The notes under the pieces: generated by a model
The model's input: only the letters and a program-made list of their open reading frames with translations
Told to the model about the DNA's origin: nothing
Database searches by the model: none
Part shown: positions 53,071-63,300 of the stretch, piece after piece
Layout: each line of letters begins with the position of its first letter
How positions within the stretch are numbered: the stretch's first letter is position 1
Made by a program: the position numbers and the translations under genes
Source: Closterium sp. Naga37s-1
Lineage: Eukaryota; Streptophyta; Zygnematophyceae; Desmidiales; Closteriaceae
Direction of reading: 5' to 3'
DNA length: 64,000 nt
Assembly: GCA_947471745.1 (NCBI GenBank)
Contig: CANJKZ010000092.1
Location: 2,046,001 to 2,110,000 of the forward strand

Positions 53071-54014
53071 TGGTATCGAGCAGGTTCCCCCGTGGGAACT
53101 GTTCCTAGGGCCCACCGTTTTTTTTTTTCCTGCCCGGAGCGCACTCAGCCCCTGCCCGAGTCGCGCTCCCCTCTCTCGCGCCGCCCTAGCGGCCCCTTAG
53201 CGCCGCCCTCGCGGCCCCTTCGAGCCGCCCTCGCGGCTCTATCCGCCGCCCTTCGCGGCCCCTACTCCGCCGCCCTCGCGGCCCCGATCCGCCGCCCTCG
53301 CGGCCCCGATCCGCCGCCCTTCGCGGCCCCAATCCGCCGCCCTCGCGGCCCCGCTCCGCCGCCCTCGCGGCCCCGATCCGCCGCCCTTCGCGGCCCCGAT
53401 CCGCCGCCCTCGCGGCCCCTACTCCGCCGCCCTCGCGGCCCCGATTCGCCGCCCTCGCGGCCCCGATCCGCCGCCCTCGCGGCCCCTTCTCCGCCGCGCT
53501 CGCGGCCCCTACTCCGCCGCCCTCGCGGCCCCGATCCGCCGCCTTCGCGGCCCCGATCCGCCGCCCTAGCGGCCTCCGGCCCCTGCTCCTACGGCCCCGG
53601 CGCCTGCTCCTACGGCCCCCGCGCCTACTCCTACGAGCAGCCCACCCGCCGAGCCGCCCAGCAACCGAGCAGCCCAGCCGCTGAGCCGCCGAGCCGCCCA
53701 GCAACCGAGCCGCCCAGCAGCCGAGCCGCCCAGCCGCCGAGCCGCCCAGCAGCCGAGCCGCCCAGCAGCCGAGCCGCCCTGCCGCCGATACGCCCAGCAG
53801 CCGAGCCGCCCAGCAGCCGAGCCGCCCCGCCGCCGAGCCGCCGAGCCGCCGAGCCGCCGAGCCGCCGAGCCGCCCAGCAGCCGAGCCGCCCAGCCGTCGA
53901 GTCGCCGAGCCGCCCTGCAGCCGAGCCGCCCGAACCGCCCTGTCCGGTAAGAGCAGCGCCTCTATCACAGCACTGCCCTCACCCTACTGTTTGCACTGCT
54001 AGTCTACTGCTGTC
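53071..54014 (+). repeat. Primer site and leader of H with 22-bp repeats
   Basis: Primer site TGGTATCGAGCAGG, then the same leader organisation as C1: GATCCGCCGCCCTCGCGGCC units (22 bp) to about 53575, then CCGAGCCGCCCAGCAG units to about 53930. Copy number and variants differ from C1. Confidence 0.8.
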
Positions 54015-57000
54015 ATGGCTACCCCTAGTGTCCTCGCTTTTGACGCTGAGGGTCGGGCCATTGACTTTGACGTCTGGATAGATGACCTGCAGCTTTTCTT
54101 ACAGTGCGACAGAGCAGACGGCCTCTCCCTCTTTGACCTCACTTCTGGTGCCTCTCCTGCCCCCGCTGCTGATGCTGACGCCACTGTTCGCTCACAGTGG
54201 GCCACGCGCGATGCTGCTGCACGTCTTGCTGTGCGTCGCCACCTACCTACCTCTGAGCGTGCGCACTTTAGCCAGTACAAGAGTGCTCAGACCTTGTACG
54301 ACGCTGTAGTTGCACGCTACTCCTCCCCTGCCACTGCTGCACTGAGCCGCCTCATGCTACCGTACCTCTTCCCTGACCTTGCTGCCTTTCCCACAGTCGC
54401 TGACCTCATTACGCACCTCCGCACTAGTGACACTCGCTACCGCGCTGCGCTTCCTGCTGAGTTCTGCGCCAAGAACCCCCCCCCCATGTACATCACCCTC
54501 TACTACATAGTCACCCGTCTCCCTGACTCCCTTCGCGTAGTCAGGGACCACTTCCTCTCAGTTTGCCCCACCACTCTCACCGTTGACCTCCTCGAGAAGT
54601 CCCTCCTAGCAGCAGAGAAGAGCATAGTAGCTGTAGGAGCCTCTCGTGGTGACCCTCGCACCCCCATCTTTGAGGGGTGTTCCCCCTCCCCTCTTTTGCC
54701 CTCTGTTGCCTCTGCTGCTGCGGCCGACCTCGCTGGTTTGGAGTCGGTTGGGGCAGCGTCTACCCCTAGCGGGAGACGCCGCACTGGCAGGGGCAAGGGG
54801 GGCAGGGGCGCTGGAGGAGCTAGCGGGGGCGGTGGAGGCGGCGGTGGAGGCGGTGGAGGAGGTGGGGGTGGCGGTGGGGGTGGTGGCGGGGGTGGAGGTG
54901 TAGGTGGCGGCAGTGGAGGCGCAGGCGGCAGCGGCGGTGGCGGAGGGAGCGGAGGTGGCGGCAGTGGAGGAGGAGGCGGCGGAGGAGGTGGAGCTGGTCG
55001 GGGTGGCGCTGCGCAGAGGGTCAGCTCCGGTGGTGGTCAGCGCCAGCAGCAGCAGCAGCAGCAGCAGCGCACTCGTGACGTCCCCTCCCCTCAGCAGCTC
55101 CGTGAGTGGTACTCTGCACGCCAGAGGGGTGGGGGTACTGGTCCGTGCACCTACGTCCTGCGCACCGGCGACCGCGCGGGTGAGCAGTGCGGGGGTGCGC
55201 ACTCCACCCAGCGCTGCTTTGGCCGCCTGACGGACGCTTGGCGTCACCAGTTCCCTGAGGCCACTGAGATCCCCCGCTGGGGTGAGCTGTCTAGGGCGGG
55301 TGTAGCTGTCTTTGACCTTGACTTTGATGCTATTCTTGCTGCCATGTATACTGTGACTATTAGTGATGAGGGAGACTGTTACCGGTGTTTTCCGCCCGAC
55401 CCGGGCATTGAGACTGCTGCTCTAGGTCCTGGTGAGGCTGCTGCTCTAGGTGCTAGCGAGGCTGCTGCTCTAGGTGCGTCTGCTCCCTCAGGTACTGGTG
55501 AGTCTGCTCTCTCAGGTTCTGCATCGGCTTCGGCCTCCCACACCTTTACCCTTGACTCGGGGGCTTCTCGCTCCTTCTTTCGAGACCGCACCACACTCAC
55601 GCCACTTGGCCGGCCAGTTGCGGTCTCTCTGGCAGACCCCTCTGGGGGTCCTGTCCTTGCTCACTTCTCCACTGTCCTCCCGTGTCCGGCGGCCCCCTCT
55701 GGCACCCTGTCTGGTCTTTACCTCCCCTCGTTCTCTACGAACTTGGTGAGTGGTGCTGACCTACAGGATGCGGGGGTTCACCAGTTCACTCCTGCGAGTC
55801 AGCGGGTGACCCACTGCACGGACGCTCGGACAGGCCGACACCTGGCCACGTTTACACGTCGGCCGGGGTCGAGCCTGTACACACTGACCACTGCGTCTCC
55901 TCCGGTCCCTGCGTCTGGTCAGGTAGCTGCGTCGGGTCAGGTGTTTGCTGCAGCGTCCAGGTCTGGTCCTGAGTCTGCCCCCTGCTCGTGTCGCCTCCTG
56001 TCTCACGAGACTCTCCTCTGGCACCACCGCCTTGGTCACCCCTCCCTGCTTCGTCTCCGGAGCATGGCCTCCCGTGTCCTTGTCTCTGGTCTTCCCCGGT
56101 CCCTCCCTCCACTTCCTCTGGGGCCTGGCCCTACCTGCGTCCCCTGTGTCGAGGGACGACAGCGGGCTACCCCTCACTCCTCCCAGTTTCCTCCGACAGA
56201 GGCCCCGCTGCAGACGCTTCACATGGACGTGTGGGGCCCGGCCCGCGTCCGTGGACAGGGTCACGAGCGCTACTTCCTGCTGGTGGTTGACGACTACTCG
56301 CGTTACACCACAGTCTTCCCCTTGCGCAGCAAGGGTGATGTCACTGAGGTGTTGATCGACTGGATCCGCGCAGCTCGTCTCCAGCTCAGGCGGAGCTTCG
56401 GCTCGGACTTTCCTGTTCTGCGTCTGCACTCTGACAGAGGTGGAGAGTTCTCCTCTGGCCTTCTGCGAGCCTACTGTCGTGCACGAGGCATCCGCCAGAC
56501 CTTCACGCTTCCGGACTCTCCACAGCAAAATGGGATTGCTGAGCGCCGCATTGGCATGGTCATGGACGTCGCTCGTACGTCCATGATGCATGCGGCTGCC
56601 CCCCATTTTCTGTGGCCGTTTGCGGTTCGGTACGCGGCGCATCAGATCAACCTTCAGCCCAGGGTCTCCATGCCGGAGACCTCCCCAGCCTTGCTGTGGA
56701 CGGGGAAGGTTGGCGATGCGTCTGCGTTCCGTGTCTGGGGATCTCGGGCGTTTGTCCGCGACTTGTCTGCGGACAAGCTGTCCCCTCGTGCTGCTCCTTG
56801 CGTCTTCCTGGGTTTCCCCCCTGACGCCCCTGGGTGGCAGTTCTACCACCCCACCTCTCGCCGTGTTCTGTCCTCCCAGGACGTCACGTTCGACGAGTCG
56901 GTCCCCTACTACCGCCTCTTCCCCTACCGCACTCCGTCCCTCCCCCCGCCACCGCTCTTCCTGGTACCAGGTCCCCCCCCGGTAGACCCCCTCCCACCTC

Positions 57001-59963
57001 AGGGTCCTGCCCCTTCAGGTGTGTCCCAGGTAGACGCTGTTGAGCCTGTCGAGGTCGCTGGTGACTCTGGTGCTGCTGAGGGTGCTGAGCCTGGGAGTGC
57101 TGACTCTGGGGGTGCTGAGCGTGTGGGTGCTACGCCTGGGGGTGCTGAGCCTGAGGGTACTACGACTGGGGGTGCTGAGCCTGGGGGTGCTGAGTCTAGG
57201 TGTGCTACGCCTGGGGGTGCTGCGTCTGGGGGTGCTGAGCCTGGGGGTGCTACGCCTGGAGGTGCTGAGCCTGGGGGTGCGGAGCCTGAGGGAGCTGGGC
57301 CTACTGGTGCTGTGCCTGGCGGTTCTCCGGGTGCTTCTTCTCGCCGGGAGCCACTCTCTCCACAAGAGCTGCGTGAGTGGATTGCCCGGCGCTGGAGGCG
57401 AGCTGCTGGAGCTGGAGGAGCTGCGGGTACTGGAGTTTCTGTTGCTGCTGAGGGAGCTGGTGCCACGGGTCCCGGAGGTGCTCGTACTGGGCGTACTGGA
57501 GCTGCTGGACCTGCGGGTACTTCTGGAGCTGGAGCTGCTGCGGGTGTTGGCGCGGAGGCTACTGCTGTCGGTCCTGGAGGCGGTCCTGCTGGGGGTACTG
57601 CTGGTGCTGCTGGGGGTACTGGAGCTGGAGCTGCTACTGGTGCTGGTGCTGCCACCGGGGGTGCTGGTGCTGTCCCTGCTGTGTCTGGAGTCGCCGCGCG
57701 GCCTCGGCCGTACTTCGTTCCGCTCCTTCAGCAGGTTCTTGGTCTCCCGTCTTCTACTGGTCCTCCTCCTCCCTTAGAGTGTCCACAGCCTGTCCCGTCG
57801 CAGTTACAGTTACAGCCGGCCTCCCCACTGCCTGCTCCGTCTCCCTACACTGGTCCTACTGGAGGTCTTGCTGAGCGTCGTGAGCCTGCGTCTCGCCCTG
57901 CGTCGCCTGTCCGTGCTGCTCGCACTAGTGGTCGCGGTTCGCGTCAGCGTCCTCCTCCTGTCCCTGGCACGCACCGGATGTCTCTGCGTCCGTCCACTGC
58001 TCCTCTGCGTGCCCCTTTGCCTTCTCCTCCTGAGTCTTCTCTTCCTGCTCTTGCCGACCCGGAGTCGGACTCTCTTCGTGCTGCCAGTCCTACTGTCACG
58101 CGTCTCCTTGCTACTGTTGTCACTGACCCTTCCTTTGAGTCCACTGCTACGTCTGCCCTAGTTGCTGAGCTCGTCGACTTTGCTGCTCGCTGTCGCCTAG
58201 ACTACGTCGCCAGTCTTGTTGCTGAGTCTGAGTCTGTCTGTCCTCCGTCCGTCGGGGGTGAGTGTGCCCTTGGCACGGACGTCCTAGAGGACAGGCAGGA
58301 GGAGTTCCAGTGCTTGGCCGCTGCTTCACCTCATCTCGTGTCCGTACTGCTTACCCCTGAGGGAGACCCGGATGCACTTGACATCCCGACTCCGCGCTCT
58401 TACGCGGAGGCGATAGAGGGTCCCTACTCCTCTCAGTGGCAGGCAGCTATGGACGCAGAGATGGCTTCCTGGAAGTCCACAGGCACCTACGTTGACGCTG
58501 TTCCCCCTCCTGGGGCGAACATCGTCAGTGGCATGTGGATTTTCAGGGTGAAGCGGCCGCCGGGTTCTCCGCCTGTCTTCAAGGCGCGTTACGTGGCTCG
58601 AGGCTTCAGTCAGCGGCAGGGAGTTGACTACTTTCAGACCTTCTCTCCCACCCCGAAGATGACCACTCTTCGGGTACTGCTGCACGTAGCTGCTCACCGT
58701 GACTACGAGCTACACTCTCTTGACTTCAGCACTGCTTTCTTGCAGGGCAGCCTGCACGAGGAGATCTGGCTGCGTCGCCCACCTGGTTTCACTGGGTCTT
58801 TTCCTCCTGGCACCCAGTGGAGCCTACGGCGGCCAGTCTACGGTCTCCGCCAGGCACCGCGTGAGTGGCACGACACACTGAGGACTACACTTGCGGCTCT
58901 TGGGTTTGCTCCCTCTACTGCCGACCCGTCGCTGTTTCTGCGCACCGACACTTCTTTGCCGCCGTTCTACATCCTCGTGTACGTCGACGACTTGGTCTTT
59001 GCCACAGCTGACACTGCTGGACTCGCCCACGTGAAGTCCGAGCTGCAGAAGAGACACACGTGCACTGACCTGGGTGAACTGCGCAGCTACCTTGGCTTGC
59101 AGATCACTCGGGACAGAGCACGCCGCACCATTACCCTGACTCAGTCACACATGGTGCAGCAGGTCCTTCAGCGCTTCGGCTTCACGTACTCCTCGCCTCA
59201 GGCCACTCCTCTGCCTACTCGCCACTCGCTCTCAGCTCTGCCTTCGGATGAGTCCGTAGAGTCGAGTGGCCCGTACCCAGAGCTTGTTGGCTGCCTCATG
59301 TACCTGATGACCTGCACACGACCTGACCTTGCATACCCTCTTAGCATTCTCGCACGCTATGTTGCTCCTGGGAGACACAGACCGGAGCACATGGCTGCAG
59401 CGAAGAGGGTGTTGCGCTACTTGTGCAGTACGTCGGGCATGGGGCTTGTGCTTGGAGGGCAGAGTCCAGTGGTCCTTACTGGGCACGCAGACGCTTCTTG
59501 GGCTGACGACCAGGCTACGCAGCGGTCGTCACAGGGTTACACCTTCAGCCTTGGTTCCGGCTCTGTTTCGTGGCGGGCTACTCGCTCGTCTTCTGTTCTC
59601 GGTTCCAGTTGTGAGGCTGAGATCTACGCAGGAGCCATGGCTGCACAGGAGCTTCGCTGGCTCACCTACCTGCTGACTGACCTCGGAGAGCCGCCTCGTT
59701 CTCCTCCAGTGCTGTACGTAGACAACAAGGCCATGCTGGCCTTGTGTCGGGAGCAGCGACTGGAGCACAGAACGAAGCACATTGCTCTCCGCTACTTTCT
59801 TGCTCGTGAGCTGCAGCAGCGTGGTCAGCTGCGTCTTGCGTACGTGGCCTCTGAGGCCAACACTGCTGATATCTTCACCATGGCGCTTGCGCCTTGTGAC
59901 CATCAGCGCTTCTGTACTCAGCTGGGCCTTGTGCCTACCTTGCCTCACTTGCTCACCTCTTGA
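54015..59963 (+). CDS. Intact Ty1/copia gag-pol polyprotein of H (1982 aa)
   Basis: Starts MATPSVLAFDAEGRAIDF, 12 nt after a TAG in the leader as in C1. Gag with polyglycine tract, a knuckle of the same CX13CX3HX4C form, protease LDSGASRSFF and integrase HHRLGH, CVPC, MDVWGP, HSDRGGEF (consensus GG, unlike RGREF in C1) and GIAERRIG. Then the GGAEPGG repeat hinge (57060-57330), RT with YVDD and RNase H (HADASW, CEAEIYA, VDNKAM). Near the C-terminus it reads ADIFTMAL where C1, C2 and B have ADIFTKAL, a change of a usually conserved Lys that may or may not matter. Otherwise complete and free of stops, hence potentially active. Confidence 0.95.
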   Translation: MATPSVLAFDAEGRAIDFDVWIDDLQLFLQCDRADGLSLFDLTSGASPAPAADADATVRSQWATRDAAARLAVRRHLPTSERAHFSQYKSAQTLYDAVVARYSSPATAALSRLMLPYLFPDLAAFPTVADLITHLRTSDTRYRAALPAEFCAKNPPPMYITLYYIVTRLPDSLRVVRDHFLSVCPTTLTVDLLEKSLLAAEKSIVAVGASRGDPRTPIFEGCSPSPLLPSVASAAAADLAGLESVGAASTPSGRRRTGRGKGGRGAGGASGGGGGGGGGGGGGGGGGGGGGGGGGVGGGSGGAGGSGGGGGSGGGGSGGGGGGGGGAGRGGAAQRVSSGGGQRQQQQQQQQRTRDVPSPQQLREWYSARQRGGGTGPCTYVLRTGDRAGEQCGGAHSTQRCFGRLTDAWRHQFPEATEIPRWGELSRAGVAVFDLDFDAILAAMYTVTISDEGDCYRCFPPDPGIETAALGPGEAAALGASEAAALGASAPSGTGESALSGSASASASHTFTLDSGASRSFFRDRTTLTPLGRPVAVSLADPSGGPVLAHFSTVLPCPAAPSGTLSGLYLPSFSTNLVSGADLQDAGVHQFTPASQRVTHCTDARTGRHLATFTRRPGSSLYTLTTASPPVPASGQVAASGQVFAAASRSGPESAPCSCRLLSHETLLWHHRLGHPSLLRLRSMASRVLVSGLPRSLPPLPLGPGPTCVPCVEGRQRATPHSSQFPPTEAPLQTLHMDVWGPARVRGQGHERYFLLVVDDYSRYTTVFPLRSKGDVTEVLIDWIRAARLQLRRSFGSDFPVLRLHSDRGGEFSSGLLRAYCRARGIRQTFTLPDSPQQNGIAERRIGMVMDVARTSMMHAAAPHFLWPFAVRYAAHQINLQPRVSMPETSPALLWTGKVGDASAFRVWGSRAFVRDLSADKLSPRAAPCVFLGFPPDAPGWQFYHPTSRRVLSSQDVTFDESVPYYRLFPYRTPSLPPPPLFLVPGPPPVDPLPPQGPAPSGVSQVDAVEPVEVAGDSGAAEGAEPGSADSGGAERVGATPGGAEPEGTTTGGAEPGGAESRCATPGGAASGGAEPGGATPGGAEPGGAEPEGAGPTGAVPGGSPGASSRREPLSPQELREWIARRWRRAAGAGGAAGTGVSVAAEGAGATGPGGARTGRTGAAGPAGTSGAGAAAGVGAEATAVGPGGGPAGGTAGAAGGTGAGAATGAGAATGGAGAVPAVSGVAARPRPYFVPLLQQVLGLPSSTGPPPPLECPQPVPSQLQLQPASPLPAPSPYTGPTGGLAERREPASRPASPVRAARTSGRGSRQRPPPVPGTHRMSLRPSTAPLRAPLPSPPESSLPALADPESDSLRAASPTVTRLLATVVTDPSFESTATSALVAELVDFAARCRLDYVASLVAESESVCPPSVGGECALGTDVLEDRQEEFQCLAAASPHLVSVLLTPEGDPDALDIPTPRSYAEAIEGPYSSQWQAAMDAEMASWKSTGTYVDAVPPPGANIVSGMWIFRVKRPPGSPPVFKARYVARGFSQRQGVDYFQTFSPTPKMTTLRVLLHVAAHRDYELHSLDFSTAFLQGSLHEEIWLRRPPGFTGSFPPGTQWSLRRPVYGLRQAPREWHDTLRTTLAALGFAPSTADPSLFLRTDTSLPPFYILVYVDDLVFATADTAGLAHVKSELQKRHTCTDLGELRSYLGLQITRDRARRTITLTQSHMVQQVLQRFGFTYSSPQATPLPTRHSLSALPSDESVESSGPYPELVGCLMYLMTCTRPDLAYPLSILARYVAPGRHRPEHMAAAKRVLRYLCSTSGMGLVLGGQSPVVLTGHADASWADDQATQRSSQGYTFSLGSGSVSWRATRSSSVLGSSCEAEIYAGAMAAQELRWLTYLLTDLGEPPRSPPVLYVDNKAMLALCREQRLEHRTKHIALRYFLARELQQRGQLRLAYVASEANTADIFTMALAPCDHQRFCTQLGLVPTLPHLLTS

Positions 59964-60174
59964 CCGTGCTTGTACTGTTACATATATATATACCTGCTCT
60001 TGCTTGTCTAGCCTTTTTATATATATGTACTCCTGCATGTGAACTGGCCTTGTGGCCTTGAACTTGTGCTCGGAATGTGTGGTGACTTTGTGATCCACCC
60101 TGAGCTTGCTTTGCTTTGCTTTACTTGACTGGTCTTGTGACCCCTTGTTCTCCCCCACTTTGCCTATGGGGGTG
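59964..60174 (+). other. 3' UTR and polypurine tract of H
   Basis: TATATATATA blocks (59982-59992 and 60017-60026) and GCCTATGGGGGTG directly before the 3' LTR. Confidence 0.8.
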
Positions 60175-60303
60175 TGTCAGAACATTATAGCTCATGCATA
60201 TTGTGTAGGCTATAGTGGGGTAGCCCATAAGGGGTACAACCCAATTAGGGTTATTACTTGTACTCAATTCATTCACAGTTCATTCATTCCTTGTTTCTTC
60301 TCA
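60175..60303 (+). repeat. 3' LTR of H
   Basis: 129 bp; one T/C difference from the 5' LTR (TTCATAG versus TTCACAG). Followed by GTCCA. Confidence 0.95.
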
Positions 60304-63300
60304 GTCCATTGGACCAATAGGCCAGTTGGTCGATCTGGTCCATTGGACCAACAGGCCTGTTGGTCGAATCGGTCCATTTGACAAACAGGCCAGTTGATCT
60401 AACCGATCCATTGGACCAACAGGCCACTTGGCCCAACCAATCCATTCGGCTAACAGGCAAGTTGGTCCAACCGGTCGATTGGACCAATAGGCCAGTTGGT
60501 CCAACCGGTCCATTGGACCAACAGGCCAATTGGTCGAACCGGTACATTCGGCCAACATGCCAGTTGGTCTAACCAGTCCATTGGACAACCAGGCCAGTTG
60601 GTCCAACCGGTCCATTCGGCCAACAGGCAAGTTGGTCCAACCGGTCCATTGGACCAACATGCAAGGTGGTCCAACCGGTCCATTGGACCAACAGGCCAGT
60701 TGGTTCAACCGGTCCATTGGACCAAAAGGCCAGTTGGTCCAACCGTTCCAGTGGACCAATAGGCCAGTTGGTCGAACCAGTCCATTGGACCAACAGGCTA
60801 GTTGGTCGAACCCGTACATTTACGCCAACTGGCCAGTTGGTCTAACTGGTCCATTGGACCAATAGGCCAGTTGGGCCAACCGGTCCATGCGGCCAACAGG
60901 CAAGTTGGTCCAACCGGTCCATTGGACCAACAGGCCAGTTGGTCCAACCGGTCCATTGGACCAAAATGCCTATTGGTCCAACCGGTCCATTGGACCAACA
61001 GGACAGTTGGTCCAACCGGTCCATTGGGACAAAAGGCTAGTTGGTCGAACCTGTTCCATTGGACCAACTGGCTAGTTGGTCCAACCGGTCCATTGGGCCA
61101 ACAGGCCAGTTGGTCGAACCCGTACATTTACTTCAACTTGCCAGTTGGTCTAACCGGCCCATTTGGCGAACAGGCCAGTTGGTCCAACCGGTCCCTTGGA
61201 CCAACAAGCAAGTTGGTCCAATCGGTGCATTCGGGCAACAGGCCAGTTGGTCCATCCGGTCCATTGAGCCAACAGGCCAGTTGCTCCAACCGGTCCATCG
61301 GACCAAAAGGCCTATTGGTCCAACCGGTCCATTCGGCCATTAGGCAAGTTGGTCCAACCGGTCCATTGGGACAACATGCCAGTTGGTCTAACCAGTCCTT
61401 TGGGCTAACTGGCCAGTTGGTCCAACCGGTCGATTGGGCCAACAGGCCAGTTGGTCAAGCCGGTCCGTTGGACCAACATGCCAGTTGGTCTAACCGGCCC
61501 ATTTGGCTAACAGGCCAGTTGGTCCAACCGGTCCCTTGGACCAACAGGCCAGTTGGTCGAACCAGTCCATTGGACCAACAGGCCAGTTGGTCCAACCTGT
61601 CCATTGGACCAACAGGCCAGTTGGTCCAACCGGTCCATTGGACCAACAGGCCAGTTGGTCCAACCGATCAATTGGACCAACAGGCCAGTTGGTCCAACCG
61701 GTCCATTGGACCAACAGGCCAGCTGGTCCAACCGGTCCATTGGACCAACAGGCAAGTTGGTCCAACCGGTCCATTGGACCAAAAGGCCAGTTGGTCGAAC
61801 TGGTCCATTGGACAAAGTGGCCAGTTGGTCTAACCGATCCATTCGACCAACAAGCAAGTTGGTCCAACCGGTCCCTTGGACCAACAGGCCAGTTGGTCGA
61901 ACCGGTCCATTGGACCAACAGGCCAGTTGGTCCAACCTGTCCATTCGACCAACAGGCCAGTTGGTCCAACCGGTCCATTGGACCAATAGGCCAGTTGGTC
62001 CAACCGATCAATTGAACCAACAGGCTAGTTGGTCCAACCGGTCCATTGGACCAACACGCAAGTTGGTCCAACTGGTCCATTGGACCAACAGGCCAGTTGG
62101 TCGAATTGGTCCATAGGACAAAGTGGTTAGTTGGTCTAACCGATCCGTTCGACCAACAAGCCAGTTGGTCCAACCGGTCCATTCGGCCAACAGGCATGTT
62201 GGTCCAACCGGTCCATTGGACCAACAGGCCAGTTGGTCGAACCTGTCCATTGGACCAACAGGCCAGTTGGTCGAACCGGTCCATTGGACCAACAGGCCAG
62301 TTGGTCCAACCTGTCCATTCGACCAACAGGCCAGTTGGTCCAACCGGTCCATTGGGCCAACAGGCCAGTTGGTCCAACCGATCAATTGGACCAACAGGCC
62401 AGTTGGTCCAACCGGTCCATTGGACCAACAGGCAAGCTGGTCCAACCGGTCCATTGGACCAACAGGCAAGTTGGTCCAACCGGTCCATTGGACCAACAGG
62501 CCAGTTGGTTGAACTGGTCCATTGGACAAAGTGGCCAGTTGGTCTAACCGATCCATTCGACCAACAAGCTAGTTGGTCCAACCGGTCCATTCGGCCAACA
62601 GGCATGTTGGTCCAACCGGTCCATTGGACCAACAGGCCAGTTGGTCGAACCTGTCCATTGGACCAACATGCAAGTTGGTCGAACCGATCCATTGGACCGA
62701 CAGGCCAGTTCGTCCAACCGGTCTATTTGGCCAACATTCCATTTGGTCCAACCGGTCCATTGGGCCAACAGGCCAGTTGGTCCAACCGGTCCATCCGACC
62801 AACATGCCAGTTGGTCCAACCGGTCCATTGGACCAACAGGCCAGTTGGTCGAACTGGTCCATTGGACCAATAGGCCAGTTGGTCTAACCGATCCATTAGA
62901 CCAACAGGTCAGTTGGTCCAACCGGTCCATTCAACCAACTGGCCAGTTGGTCGCACTGGTCCAAGTTGGTCGAACCGGTCCATTGGACCAACAGGCAAGT
63001 TGGTCCAACCGGTCCATTGGACCAACAGGCCAGTTGGTCGAACTGGTCCATTGGACAAAGTGGCAAGTTGGTCTAACCGATCCATTCGACCAACAAGCCA
63101 GTTGGTCTAACCGGTCCATTCGGCCAACAGGCATGTTGGTCCAACCGGTCCATTGGACCAACAGGCCAGTTGGTCGAACCTGTCCATTGGACCAACATGC
63201 AAGTTGGTCGAACCGATCCATTGGACCAACAGGCCAGTTGGTCCAACCGGTCTATTTGGCCAACATTCCAGTTGGTCCAACCGGTCCATTGGGCCAACAG

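Larger units (their letters stand above)
52942..60303 (+). mobile_element. Copia element H, full length, 7.36 kb, apparently intact
   Basis: LTRs of 129 bp (52942-53070 and 60175-60303) with one difference, flanked by GTCCA (52937-52941 and 60304-60308), which is part of the satellite unit. Primer site TGGTATCGAGCAGG (53071), leader, unbroken gag-pol and polypurine tract ending at 60174. Sister of C1 but with a distinct LTR (TGTCAGAACATTATAGC). Confidence 0.96.
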
